NCBI GenBank assembly: GCA_903832295.1
Contig: CAILAZ010000222.1
Coordinates: 1 to 50,882, forward strand
DNA length: 50,882 nt
Direction: 5' to 3'
Source: an uncultured Acidobacteriota bacterium
Lineage (GTDB): Bacteria; Acidobacteriota; Terriglobia; Terriglobales; Acidobacteriaceae
How positions within the stretch are numbered: the stretch's first letter is position 1; each line of letters begins with the position of its first letter. The notes under the pieces are model-generated. The model searched no databases. It was not told where the DNA came from and saw nothing but the letters and a program-made list of their open reading frames with translations. Position numbers and translations under genes: made by a program. Below, in pieces: positions 26,945 through 35,641 of this stretch.

Positions 26945-27669
26945 TCACTTTCCTCGTCCAAAAAATCCAGGCGCTGCTGCAGGTCGCCCGCTGCGGCCAC
27001 AGGAGCGTAGCTCTGGCGGTGCATGGGAGAGGGCCCATACTCGCACAGCGCGCGCTTGTGATGCGGCGTTGAGTAGCCCTTATTTCTAGCCAGCCCATAC
27101 TGCGGATAAATCGGATCCCACGTCCGCAGAATCGCGTCGCGATGCACCTTTGCCAATATGGATGCCGCCGCAATCGAAGCCGACAGCGCGTCTCCGTGGA
27201 TTATCTTTTGTTGGGGACAGTCAAAGTCCAGCACAGCCGCGTCCACCAGCAGGAAGTCCGGGCGTGGGCTCAACCGCTCCACCGCCATCTTCATTGCCAG
27301 CAGGCTCGCGTGGTAAATATTGATCTGGTCGATGCGGCCCACATCGACCTCGGCGACTGCCCAACCGATTGCACGCGCACGAATCCTCGCCGCAAGCTTA
27401 TCGCGATCCTCTTCGGGCAGCAGCTTGGAGTCCCGCAATCCGCGTATGCGATCCTCCGGATTCAGAATGCAGGCCGCGGCCACCACGCAGCCAAACAGGC
27501 TTCCGCGGCCAACCTCGTCCACGCCGGCAATCCGCCGCGCGCCGCCCGCCCACGCAGCCTTCTCGAATTTCGTGGTGCACTTCAGGCTTTTGAGCAGGCG
27601 CAGTTTGAGCGCGGATGCGGAGAACTCTTTCCCGGAATCATTCGTGGGGATTTGCACTGGCCGAAACAC
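26938..27669 (-). CDS. rnhB: Ribonuclease HII
   Basis: A 243-residue RNase HII that cuts RNA in RNA-DNA hybrids and removes misincorporated ribonucleotides. The signature GVDEVGRGSLFG carries D51 and E52; further conserved segments are RDSKLL, LLVDAAVLD, HGDALSASIAAASILAKVHRD (split here) and YGLARNKGYSTPHH. The start is GTG at 27669; the first 40 residues are less conserved, so the exact start is uncertain. Confidence 0.95.
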   Translation of the reverse strand: MFRPVQIPTNDSGKEFSASALKLRLLKSLKCTTKFEKAAWAGGARRIAGVDEVGRGSLFGCVVAAACILNPEDRIRGLRDSKLLPEEDRDKLAARIRARAIGWAVAEVDVGRIDQINIYHASLLAMKMAVERLSPRPDFLLVDAAVLDFDCPQQKIIHGDALSASIAAASILAKVHRDAILRTWDPIYPQYGLARNKGYSTPHHKRALCEYGPSPMHRQSYAPVAAAGDLQQRLDFLDEESEC

Positions 27670-27710
27670 GTTCTTCTAAGATTCGCACCGCAACGAAGTG
27701 AAACGCAAGT

Positions 27711-27733
27711 GGCTGCCTCCGTAAGAGGCAGCC
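27711..27733 (-). terminator. Terminator of the GH18-CE4-GT2 gene
   Basis: GGCTGCCTC (27711-27719) and GAGGCAGCC (27725-27733) form a perfect 9-bp stem with a 5-nt loop, placed 5 nt past the stop of the minus-strand gene at 27739. No long T-run. Confidence 0.6.
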
Positions 27734-27738
27734 CAGCG

Positions 27739-30700
27739 TTATGGCTCCACTTCCAGTGTCCGCCGCTTCTCAGGCTCAGTCACGGTTGCCGTCCTCTCCA
27801 GTTTGTCCCAGGAGAAGTGCCGTCCGTCGATGGCTCTCCGCAGCGTCTTGATCAGCACAATCGAGAACAGCTGCCGGTAGGCAAAGCGCTGCAGCCACAC
27901 ATGTCCCAGCAGCCACCAGTCGCGGCGGTCGCGGCCATGTCTGCGCTCCAGCGAGAACGCAATCACCGAGGCGATGAAGTCGATCACCAGGAACATCAGG
28001 AAGAACAGGAGAAGTTGCTGGAAGCTTGCCGGGTCCGCCGTCTCCGGGTGGAAGTGCTTATCCCAGATCAGGTACTTCAGCGAACCCACCACGAACATGA
28101 TGTCGATAAACGGCGACACCAGCGGCAGCAGGATCTGGAAAATCACAATATTGGGCAGCGCCACAAAACCCAGCGCACCCTTGCGCGCAAACGCCGAGCG
28201 GTGTTTGAACACCGCCTGCAGAATTCCGAATGACCAGCGGAAGCGTTGCCGCATCAGTCCATTGGCCGTGGTCGGAGCTTCCGTATAGGCCAGCGCGCGG
28301 TCCTCGTACTCCACCTTGTAACCGTTTTGCAGCAGCGCCATTGTCAAGTCGGCGTCTTCCGCAACCGTGTCTGTCTTGTAGCCGCCGGCGGCCACCACCG
28401 CTTCCGTTCGCCAGGCGCCGATCGCGCCCGGCACCACGCACACCGCGCTGAATGTATTAAGCGCGCGGCGGTCGAAGTTCTGGCTGGTGATGTACTCCAG
28501 CGCCTGCCAGCGCGTCCACAGATTTACCCGGTTGCCCACCTTGGCGTTGCCCGCCATGGCACCCACGCGCTCATCCAGAAAGTGCGGAACAAGATAAGCA
28601 ATCGCGTCGTTTGCAATCAGCGTATCCGCATCAATGCCGACGAAAATCTTCTCTTTCACAAACTGCAGACCGTAATTCAGGGCCTTCGCTTTGCCGCCGT
28701 TCTCCTGCCGCAGAACGCTCACACGCCCCAGCGCAATCTCCTCGGCAAAAGTCTCCCGTGCAATGTCGTACGTTGCATCATTGGAGCCGTCATCAATCAC
28801 CACCACATGCAGGTTCGGATAGGTGGAGTCCAGCACACTGCGAATCGTGCGGCAAATCACCTTTTCTTCATTGAATGCCGGCACCAGCACGGCCACCGCC
28901 GGATGGAATTCCGACTCGCCCGTAGCCATCTCTGTGCGATGCCTTCGAAGGCGGTCGAAAATCGCGGCCGCGCCCACCAGCACCAGGCGCCCGCTCATCA
29001 GGATGTCGCCGACAAAGAACACGAAAACGATGAAGCTGTTCACCGCTCCAAAGATCATGAAGCCGGCAGAATCCACCAACGCCCACACCCGCTCATTGCG
29101 AGAAATCGGCGGCATCACGTCGGCATAGCTCTTGCCCAGCAACTCATGTACGGAAACAATCTGGTAGCCGCGGGCGCGCAGGCCCTCGATGACCATCGGA
29201 AGCGCTTTGATGGTGCTGCTCCGGTTGCCGCCACCGTCATGCAGCAGGATGATTGAGCCGCGTCCAAGCTGGTCCATCACGGCCTGTGTGATCTGCTCCG
29301 GCGTCGGGCGCGGATCTTCGCGCCAATCGTCGGGGTCGATCTTGTCGCCCACGGTGATGTATCCCATGCCTTGCGTCAACTCCAGCGGCCGCACCTCATC
29401 CGCCGTGTCCGGCTCCTGGTCAATGGAGTATGGCGGGCGGAAGAGCACAGGCTTGATGCCCAGCTTCGCTGCCAGCAAACGTTCCGTCAGATTCAACTCC
29501 ACCTTCGCGTATTGCGCGCTGATGTTGCTGATATCGGGATGGGTGAAGGTATGATTGCCGATCTCATGACCTTCGCGGTAGATGCGCTTCAGCAGTCCTG
29601 GAAATTTCTCCGCCTCAAGGCCAATCGTGAAGAACGTAGCCTTCACGTTGTACTGCTTCAGAATGTCGAGTACCTTCGGCGTCCATTGCGGATCCGGCCC
29701 ATCGTCAAAGCTGATGGCGACGCGCTTGCTCGGCGCGCCATAGGCGTCAATGCGATAAGGGCTCGGCAGGCTGTGGAATTTCTCATCAGTCACCTGTCCG
29801 TTGGCGTCCACCGTAATGTCACGGGTGCCCGACGCAGGCTCGCTCTCAATCCGCAGGATGTCGCCCTCGCCCTCGATATCCACATCCTGGCCTGGTTCCA
29901 CCACGTTCAACTTCATGGGCGCATCTGCGTCGCGGGGCGAGTCCCAGATTTTCCACAGCGAGCGATCTTCAGAACCCAGCCGCCAGAGCGCGAACGTCGA
30001 TATTCCCAACTGCCGCGCCGCTCGCATCTGGTTCAGGGCTGTCGCGCCATCCAGGTACCACACGTCGTGGCGGCTGTTGTCGCCGTCCAGGTAGGTGAAG
30101 TGCGGATTCAGCATGTCCGAGTCGAAGTTGATGTCGGACTCCGAGTCCCGCGCCTCCAGCCATGCCTCCTGCACACTCACGTTGTGCACGCCAGCCTGTC
30201 CCGGCTTTCCCTTCTTAGCGGTCGTCCAGTCGTAGCCGTAGTTGCCGATCGCGCAGATGATCTTCTCGCGCGGAATCACTTTCAGCGCTTTCACCAGGTT
30301 CTGCGTAAACCAGTCCTGCCCGGCAATGGCCCCCGGCGCACCTCCCGGGTAGTGCTGGTCGTAGTTCATCAGGATCAGGCCATCCGCCAGCTTTGACATG
30401 AACACGTAGTCAAAGTCAGGATTCGCAGCAGGAACGCTCAGATAGAGTTTCTGGTTGCGCTGGTGCAGGTCAGAGGCAAGTTCGGAGACCAGTTCGCGGT
30501 ACCCTGGTTGCGCTGCCTCATCAAAGCCTTCAATGTCGAGCGTCAATCCCTTGTAGTTATCACTGGCAAGGAACAGCGCAAGCTCATGACGGAAGCGTTC
30601 ACGGCCATCGTTGGACGCCAGCATCTGGGCTATGTCCGTGCGCCACTCGTTGGTGACCGTATCGAAGTTGTTCACCAGCGGCATCACGTCAAGTTGCGCG

Positions 30701-31194
30701 TTCGTGCTCTTGATCAGCGGCATCAGCTTCACGTCGATGGTCGCGACATGGCCGTTCTCAATCACGTGGTAGAGCGTGTTGTTCTCACGAACCGCCTGCA
30801 ATCGCCCATCTGTACCCAGTACGTGAAGCCACTCTGGAAACACGAAGTCAATCTGGTGAATGTACTCACGCAGAGAACTGTAGCTGGCCGCATCCCACGT
30901 GACGTAGAAAGCCCCGCGAATGCCTTCGCCGGAGTTCAACACAACCTGCGACGGTGGGGTTAGAGTATTGCGGTGGGTACCCTTCTTCTGCGCTTTCTTC
31001 GGCTCGTTGAGCTTCAGCGCACGGTAGTTCTTCTTCTGATCTGCCAGCAACACCCGGGGAATGTTCGTCTTGCGAACCACCGTGAGGGCAAAAAAAACGA
31101 TCAACAGGCTGAGCACCACAACCGTCACATCAATCGTTTTGCGAATGCGTTTCCAGCGGCGTCGGTCAGGATCGAAGAATATAGGCTTGGACAT
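27739..31194 (-). CDS. Trimodular membrane protein: GH18 hydrolase, polysaccharide deacetylase and GT2 synthase
   Basis: Counted from ATG 31194, the 1151-residue protein has a short cytosolic start and TM helix (about 23-40). An extracytoplasmic GH18-like barrel follows (about 90-415, LTLDIEGFD with putative acid E222, and LILMNYDQHYPGG), resembling YaaH-type peptidoglycan hydrolases. Next is a NodB/CE4 deacetylase (490-690) with SFDDGPD (495-501) and zinc ligands H548 and H552 in NHTFTHPD. After a TM helix (710-730) comes a processive GT2 domain with DDG (801-803), DAD (855-857), EDAD and QRFRW (983-987), then further TM helices. It would polymerise a hexosamine polymer inside, and deacetylate and trim it outside. 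The polymer is unknown. It is divergent from a GT39-like gene. Confidence 0.88.
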   Translation of the reverse strand: MSKPIFFDPDRRRWKRIRKTIDVTVVVLSLLIVFFALTVVRKTNIPRVLLADQKKNYRALKLNEPKKAQKKGTHRNTLTPPSQVVLNSGEGIRGAFYVTWDAASYSSLREYIHQIDFVFPEWLHVLGTDGRLQAVRENNTLYHVIENGHVATIDVKLMPLIKSTNAQLDVMPLVNNFDTVTNEWRTDIAQMLASNDGRERFRHELALFLASDNYKGLTLDIEGFDEAAQPGYRELVSELASDLHQRNQKLYLSVPAANPDFDYVFMSKLADGLILMNYDQHYPGGAPGAIAGQDWFTQNLVKALKVIPREKIICAIGNYGYDWTTAKKGKPGQAGVHNVSVQEAWLEARDSESDINFDSDMLNPHFTYLDGDNSRHDVWYLDGATALNQMRAARQLGISTFALWRLGSEDRSLWKIWDSPRDADAPMKLNVVEPGQDVDIEGEGDILRIESEPASGTRDITVDANGQVTDEKFHSLPSPYRIDAYGAPSKRVAISFDDGPDPQWTPKVLDILKQYNVKATFFTIGLEAEKFPGLLKRIYREGHEIGNHTFTHPDISNISAQYAKVELNLTERLLAAKLGIKPVLFRPPYSIDQEPDTADEVRPLELTQGMGYITVGDKIDPDDWREDPRPTPEQITQAVMDQLGRGSIILLHDGGGNRSSTIKALPMVIEGLRARGYQIVSVHELLGKSYADVMPPISRNERVWALVDSAGFMIFGAVNSFIVFVFFVGDILMSGRLVLVGAAAIFDRLRRHRTEMATGESEFHPAVAVLVPAFNEEKVICRTIRSVLDSTYPNLHVVVIDDGSNDATYDIARETFAEEIALGRVSVLRQENGGKAKALNYGLQFVKEKIFVGIDADTLIANDAIAYLVPHFLDERVGAMAGNAKVGNRVNLWTRWQALEYITSQNFDRRALNTFSAVCVVPGAIGAWRTEAVVAAGGYKTDTVAEDADLTMALLQNGYKVEYEDRALAYTEAPTTANGLMRQRFRWSFGILQAVFKHRSAFARKGALGFVALPNIVIFQILLPLVSPFIDIMFVVGSLKYLIWDKHFHPETADPASFQQLLLFFLMFLVIDFIASVIAFSLERRHGRDRRDWWLLGHVWLQRFAYRQLFSIVLIKTLRRAIDGRHFSWDKLERTATVTEPEKRRTLEVEP

Positions 31195-31319
31195 GAATTG
31201 TTTGCCGTAGCTCCTATCGTATGGTCCGCATCCCTCTCCGTCAATAAACCTCGTGATTGGCCCTGAGCGCGCCCCGAACCGCGCTCGCACGCTCTGTCGG
31301 CATCTGGTATATTCCGGTC

Positions 31320-32705
31320 GTGCTTACCTTAATCAACAGGCATCGCTGGTGGTTCCTTGCCACAACGGTTTCAGCGGTTCTGCTGCGCCTGTTCTTTATC
31401 CTCAAATTGCCCCTCATCGTCGGCGATTCCCTTGTATATGGCAGCATCGCCAAGTGCATTCTGAGCGCTCACATCTATGGCATCGGGAGTGCCTCCGGGT
31501 GCGTCCCAACCCTGATCAGGCTGCCCGGCTATCCTTCCTTTCTGGCGCTCACCTTCGGCATCTTTGGGCAGGACCGCTACGTCGGAGCGATGCTCTTCCA
31601 ACTGTTCTTTGACGTGCTGACCTGCTTTTTGATAGCAGACATCACCCGGCGCGCTCTCGGGGGCAGGGCCACGCGTGCGGCTTTTCTGCTTGCCGCATTT
31701 TGCCCATTCCTGATGAGCTATGTGGCGGCTCCCCTTACGGAGTGCCTGGAGATCTTCTGCACTGCCGCCGCCATCGATTGTGCCCTGGTTGCTCTGGATG
31801 TTCGCCGCCTGCGCTGGTGGGCGCTTTGCGGGGCGGCCTGCTCTGGAGCCATTCTGCTCCGCGCCGATGGTGGCCTGCTGCTTGGCAGCATTGGGCTGCC
31901 TCTCCTGCTTTTCATCTACCGCCAGCCGGATCGCCGCCGTGAACTGATTACTGCAACCCTCCTGCTCGGAGCAGTTTCCCTCGCACCCCTTGTCCCCTGG
32001 ACTATCCGTAATTGGCGCGTGTTTCACGTGTTCCAGCCACTGGTCACCGTGCATGCCACTGACCCGGGTGAGTTTCTGACCCTCGGCTGGGAGCGCTGGT
32101 ACACCACGTGGCTCATTGATTATTCAGGAACCGAGGACATCGGCTTCCATGTTTCCGGCGAGCGCATCGACATCAATGATGTCCCCGGATACGCTTTTGC
32201 TTCCCCGGCCCAGCGCGCCAAGGTCGCTCAACTCTTCGACCAGTACAACGAGCGCGCCGATATGTCCGAGGAGACAGATCGCGAGTTTGGCATCATCGCC
32301 GCCGAGAACATCCGCCGCCGTCCCATACGGCACTACCTCCTGCTGCCCATTGCGCGCGTGCTCGACATGTGGTTCCGTCCGCGCACTGAGATGTTGCCCC
32401 TCGACGTTCATTTCTGGCAGATTCGACGTGACCCGCATGACGCCTGGTGCGCCATCGCCATCGGTTTGGTCAACCTTGCATATGTCGGAGCAGCCATAGC
32501 GGGCCTCTGGTTGCTGCGCCGCCGGATCCGGTATCTTCCACTGCTGCTCACCTATCCAGTCGTGCGCTCACTCTTCCTCGCCACTACTGGCGCTTCAGAG
32601 GACCGATACACCCTGGAGTGCTATCCAGTTGTCATCCTGCTGGCGGCTGGCCTTCTCGGCTGGTACCTCACGCGCAAAAATCCAGGGCTGAGCTTGGAAG
32701 GCTGA
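31320..32705 (+). CDS. GT39-like membrane glycosyltransferase
   Basis: A 461-residue polytopic protein from GTG 31320 (a TTG at 31257 would extend it by 21 residues). The first loop after TM1 carries GDSLVYGSIAKCIL, then CVPTLIRLPGYPSFLALTFGIFG, the layout of ArnT/PMT-type enzymes that use polyprenyl-phosphate sugars. About ten hydrophobic segments follow and a soluble loop of about 130 residues (240-370) lies before the last helices. It probably adds a sugar to a lipid or protein in the periplasm. The divergent neighbour is the GH18-CE4-GT2 protein, which suggests an envelope polysaccharide locus. Acceptor unknown. Confidence 0.75.
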   Translation: MLTLINRHRWWFLATTVSAVLLRLFFILKLPLIVGDSLVYGSIAKCILSAHIYGIGSASGCVPTLIRLPGYPSFLALTFGIFGQDRYVGAMLFQLFFDVLTCFLIADITRRALGGRATRAAFLLAAFCPFLMSYVAAPLTECLEIFCTAAAIDCALVALDVRRLRWWALCGAACSGAILLRADGGLLLGSIGLPLLLFIYRQPDRRRELITATLLLGAVSLAPLVPWTIRNWRVFHVFQPLVTVHATDPGEFLTLGWERWYTTWLIDYSGTEDIGFHVSGERIDINDVPGYAFASPAQRAKVAQLFDQYNERADMSEETDREFGIIAAENIRRRPIRHYLLLPIARVLDMWFRPRTEMLPLDVHFWQIRRDPHDAWCAIAIGLVNLAYVGAAIAGLWLLRRRIRYLPLLLTYPVVRSLFLATTGASEDRYTLECYPVVILLAAGLLGWYLTRKNPGLSLEG

Positions 32706-32724
32706 ATCACTGAGCACAGAAAAA

Positions 32725-32743
32725 CCGGGGCCTCTTGCCCCGG
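32725..32743. terminator. Bidirectional terminator
   Basis: CCGGGGC (32725-32731) and GCCCCGG (32737-32743) form a perfect stem with loop CTCTT. On the minus strand it is followed by TTTTT, a proper intrinsic terminator for the small gene ending at 32767; it also lies 19 nt past the plus-strand GT39 gene. Confidence 0.8.
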
Positions 32744-32766
32744 CTGGAATTCTTCGAGCGCTCCCC

Positions 32767-33003
32767 TTAGCCACCTGATCCATTTCGGAAAGGCGAGTCA
32801 CTCATCCGGAACTTGGTGCGTACGTGCTCGCTCAACAGTTCGGCTGCATCCCGGTTGCCGTCACGGTCAGCCTGCAGGAGGTACTTCATCGCCTCAACCA
32901 GAACTCGTTGCCCCTCCATGTACCGCGGATCATCAATGCGAATCCGGTCACGTCCACTCGGGTCCGGGCGCGCCGGAATGATGACAACCTTGGCTCTGGC
33001 CAT
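32767..33003 (-). CDS. Small cytosolic protein of unknown function (78 aa)
   Basis: I do not recognise the family. The ATG at 33003 has AGAGGAAATT before it, a good ribosome-binding site; a longer frame to 33093 overlaps the lolA-like gene end. The product is soluble and highly charged: MARAKVVIIPARPDPSGRD, DDPRYMEGQRVLVEAMKYLL and DAAELLSEHVRTKFRM. No cysteine, signal peptide or membrane segment. It follows the lolA-like gene on the same strand and ends at an intrinsic terminator. Confidence 0.65.
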   Translation of the reverse strand: MARAKVVIIPARPDPSGRDRIRIDDPRYMEGQRVLVEAMKYLLQADRDGNRDAAELLSEHVRTKFRMSDSPFRNGSGG

Positions 33004-33089
33004 AATTTCCTCTCTCAGATGAGACGCGGTGTTGCCCTGCTCCGTTGCAGAACTAAGGCAAAACACTTCACGCGCCACGGACACCCGGC

Positions 33090-33749
33090 TCACTTTGCCT
33101 TTAACTTGAAGGCGTCCTCTGGGAGTTTCTGATTGGACTTGAAGTTGGTGTATTTCGCCAGCCGGTAATCTTCACGGCCCTCCTGGAACTTCTGCAGCAC
33201 GCTCATCCCCGTCTGCTGATCGATCCAGAGCGTAATCAGGCTGAACATTCCCTTCACCCGATCCGACTTCGGCGTCAGTTCCAGTTTGTAGGCAGCTCGC
33301 CCATCCACCGTCTCCATTCCCCGATAATGAACGTCAAAGCTCTTTGCCAGGTCGTGCCCGCGTCCGCCGAATCCCAGCGCCAGGAAGCTCTCGAATTCGT
33401 CGCGGTTCTTGCCCGCCTGGTAGCTGGTGACCTGCCGGGTGCGGAACGAATACACCTGAACCTCGCCGCCCATAAATACTAATTTCTTGCGCTCCGGCTT
33501 TTGAATGTCAGCCGCCACATCGACATTCGCCCCGGCGCGTTGGAAGTACATCACGCCAGACTGCACGTCATGTTCGTCCACAACCCTCTGATACTGGTCC
33601 CACACAAAATCGGTCTGTACCGTCTTAAAGCTCGCGCTGGTGCGGTCCAGCAGGGCATAAACCTGCTCCAGGCTGCCCTGCTCTTTTTGTCCAAAGGCAG
33701 AGGCGGCCAACAGGGCCGCCGCGCATACCGCCAGAATCAGCTTCTTCAT
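33090..33749 (-). CDS. LolA-like outer-membrane lipoprotein carrier
   Basis: A 219-residue periplasmic protein from ATG 33749; the upstream extension to 33812 is unlikely. Residues 1-20 are a signal peptide (MKKLILAVCAAALLAASAFG). The mature part has SLEQVYALLDRTSASFKTVQ and TDFVWDQYQRVV, then GVMYFQRAGANVDVAADIQKP (split) and a late LWIDQQTGMSVLQKF, following the LolA/DUF2092-like half-barrel plan. It may carry lipoproteins or other lipids across the periplasm. Acidobacteria often have several paralogues, so the strict LolA role is not certain. Confidence 0.75.
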   Translation of the reverse strand: MKKLILAVCAAALLAASAFGQKEQGSLEQVYALLDRTSASFKTVQTDFVWDQYQRVVDEHDVQSGVMYFQRAGANVDVAADIQKPERKKLVFMGGEVQVYSFRTRQVTSYQAGKNRDEFESFLALGFGGRGHDLAKSFDVHYRGMETVDGRAAYKLELTPKSDRVKGMFSLITLWIDQQTGMSVLQKFQEGREDYRLAKYTNFKSNQKLPEDAFKLKAK

Positions 33750-33792
33750 ACGAGTCTCTCTTCGATCAGAGTCGCAGTTTGAAAACACAAGC

Positions 33793-34164
33793 CTACCGCC
33801 GAACCCACACATGGTAGCCCACCAGGTTGCCCTTTGTATCCTGCTCCGGAGCCCAATGGTCCAGCTTCACGTAGCCCGCAATCGGCTCGATCACCCTCAG
33901 CAGGTCTGCCCGCTGGTCCTCGTGCGTTGTGCCTTTCACGTCGCGCGCATCCACCCGGAAGATGAATCCGCGCTCTCCATCCGGCATAACCAGCACACTC
34001 TTCGGACGCGGCAAGCGCTCCGCGGGTTTGTCCTTGTAGTTGATAAAGTGCGGCGTCACAAAGATAAACAGCAGAATCAGCGTGACCATCACGTCGTAAT
34101 GGAACGAGCCCCGCTGATGCGTCCACCAGATGTAGCCCCTGACCGTTGCCCACGCTTTTCTCAT
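33793..34164 (-). CDS. Single-pass membrane protein of unknown function
   Basis: A 123-residue protein with one TM segment (about 23-40, YDVMVTLILLFIFVTPHFI) after a basic N-terminus that contains RGYIWWTHQRGSFHYD. The soluble part has SVLVMPDGERGFIFRVDARDV and ends in LVGYHVWVRR. No known domain is recognised. It lies between serS and the lolA-like gene, 43 nt upstream of the latter, on the same strand. It may form an envelope-related unit with it. Confidence 0.65.
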   Translation of the reverse strand: MRKAWATVRGYIWWTHQRGSFHYDVMVTLILLFIFVTPHFINYKDKPAERLPRPKSVLVMPDGERGFIFRVDARDVKGTTHEDQRADLLRVIEPIAGYVKLDHWAPEQDTKGNLVGYHVWVRR

Positions 34165-34197
34165 AGCACTTCCAGTCTATTCTGAGTTGCTCTCGCG

Positions 34198-35520
34198 CTA
34201 CAGCTTGCGCGCTTCAATCTTCTCTGCGCCAATGTAGGGTCGCAGCGCTTCGGGAATCAGCACGCTGCCGTCAGCCTGCTGGTAGTTCTCCACGATCGCC
34301 ACCCAGGTCCGCCCCACCGCCAGCCCACTCCCGTTCAACGTGTGTACCAGTTCCGTCCCCTTCTTGCCTTCCGTCTTGTATCGGATGTTGGCCCGCCTTG
34401 ACTGGAAGCTCTCAAAGTTCGAGCACGAGGAAATCTCGCGGAACAACCCCTGCCCCGGCAGCCAGACTTCCAGATCGTACGTCTTTGCCGAGCTGAAGCC
34501 CATGTCTCCGGTGCAAAGCAGCATGCGCCGATAATGCAGTCCCAACTTCTCCAACACCGTCTCCGCCGCCCGCGTCAGCTTCTCGTGCTCTTCGTAGCTC
34601 TCCTCCGGTTTGGAAAACTTCACCAGCTCCACCTTCTGGAACTGGTGCTGCCGGATAATGCCGCGCACGTCCTTGCCGTACGAACCCGCCTCGCTGCGCC
34701 AGCACGGCGTGTAGGCCGTCAGTGAGACTGGCAGCTGCGAAGCCTCCAGCGTCTCATTGCGATAGATATTGGTGACCGGAACTTCCGCCGTCGGAATCAG
34801 GTACAGGGTGCGGTCGTTGTGAGGAACCTTGAACAGGTCTTCCTCGAACTTGGGCAACTGCCCCGTGCCATACATCGAATCCGCATTCACCAGGTAGGGA
34901 GGCAGCACTTCGGTGTAGCCGTGCTCGCGGGTGTGCAGGTCGAGCATGAAGTTCATCAGCGCCCGCTCCAGCTTCGCACCCAAATCCCAGTAGAGCGCAA
35001 AGCGCGCGCCCGTGACTTTGCCCGCCCGCTCCAAGTCCAGAATGCCCAGCTGTTCGCCCAGCTCCCAGTGCGGCTTGGGAGTGAAGTCCATCACCGGAGG
35101 CGTGCCCCAGCGCTTCACCTCCACGTTCCCAGTCTCATCCCGGCCCACCGGCACCGAGTCGTGCGGCAGGTTCGGAATCGTCGCCAGGATGTCGTAGAGC
35201 TCCTTGTCGGCCACTCGCGACTGCTCTTCCAGCGCCGGAATGCCTTCCTTCAGCTTGAGCACCTCGGTGCTTAGCGCATCCAGTTCCGCCTTCTGCTCCG
35301 CCGTCAGCGCGCCCTTTTTCTCCGCCCCCATCAGCGGACCGATCTTCCGGCTCAGTTCGTTGCGCCGCGCCAGGGCCAGCTCCAACTCATGCGTTACCGC
35401 CCGCCGCTTCGCCTCAATCTCGCGGAAGCCGCCAAGCACCAGTTCAGGGTTTGCGCCACGGCTGCGCAGCTTCTCTTCCACCACGGATAAATGTTCGCGT
35501 ACAAAGGCTAGATCAAGCAT
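34198..35520 (-). CDS. serS: Seryl-tRNA synthetase
   Basis: A 440-residue class II synthetase that charges tRNA-Ser (and tRNA-Sec). The start [14 protein letters not shown] at 35520 is conserved; the frame upstream is not. Residues about 25-110 form the antiparallel coiled coil that grips the long variable arm. Motif 2 shows FRNE-like [27 protein letters not shown] (split), then [15 protein letters not shown], and motif 3 [15 protein letters not shown]. Complete and normal length. Confidence 0.97.
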   Translation of the reverse strand: MLDLAFVREHLSVVEEKLRSRGANPELVLGGFREIEAKRRAVTHELELALARRNELSRKIGPLMGAEKKGALTAEQKAELDALSTEVLKLKEGIPALEEQSRVADKELYDILATIPNLPHDSVPVGRDETGNVEVKRWGTPPVMDFTPKPHWELGEQLGILDLERAGKVTGARFALYWDLGAKLERALMNFMLDLHTREHGYTEVLPPYLVNADSMYGTGQLPKFEEDLFKVPHNDRTLYLIPTAEVPVTNIYRNETLEASQLPVSLTAYTPCWRSEAGSYGKDVRGIIRQHQFQKVELVKFSKPEESYEEHEKLTRAAETVLEKLGLHYRRMLLCTGDMGFSSAKTYDLEVWLPGQGLFREISSCSNFESFQSRRANIRYKTEGKKGTELVHTLNGSGLAVGRTWVAIVENYQQADGSVLIPEALRPYIGAEKIEARKL

Positions 35521-35641
35521 AAGTACAAAGGATACCAAGAAGGGTGGATGCAATGCGAGAAACAAAGTAAGAGCTGCCCCCGCCAGCACGCCGCCACAGT
35601 TTCACACCCTATTCACCTTCGCTGGACTAAACTAATTCCTT

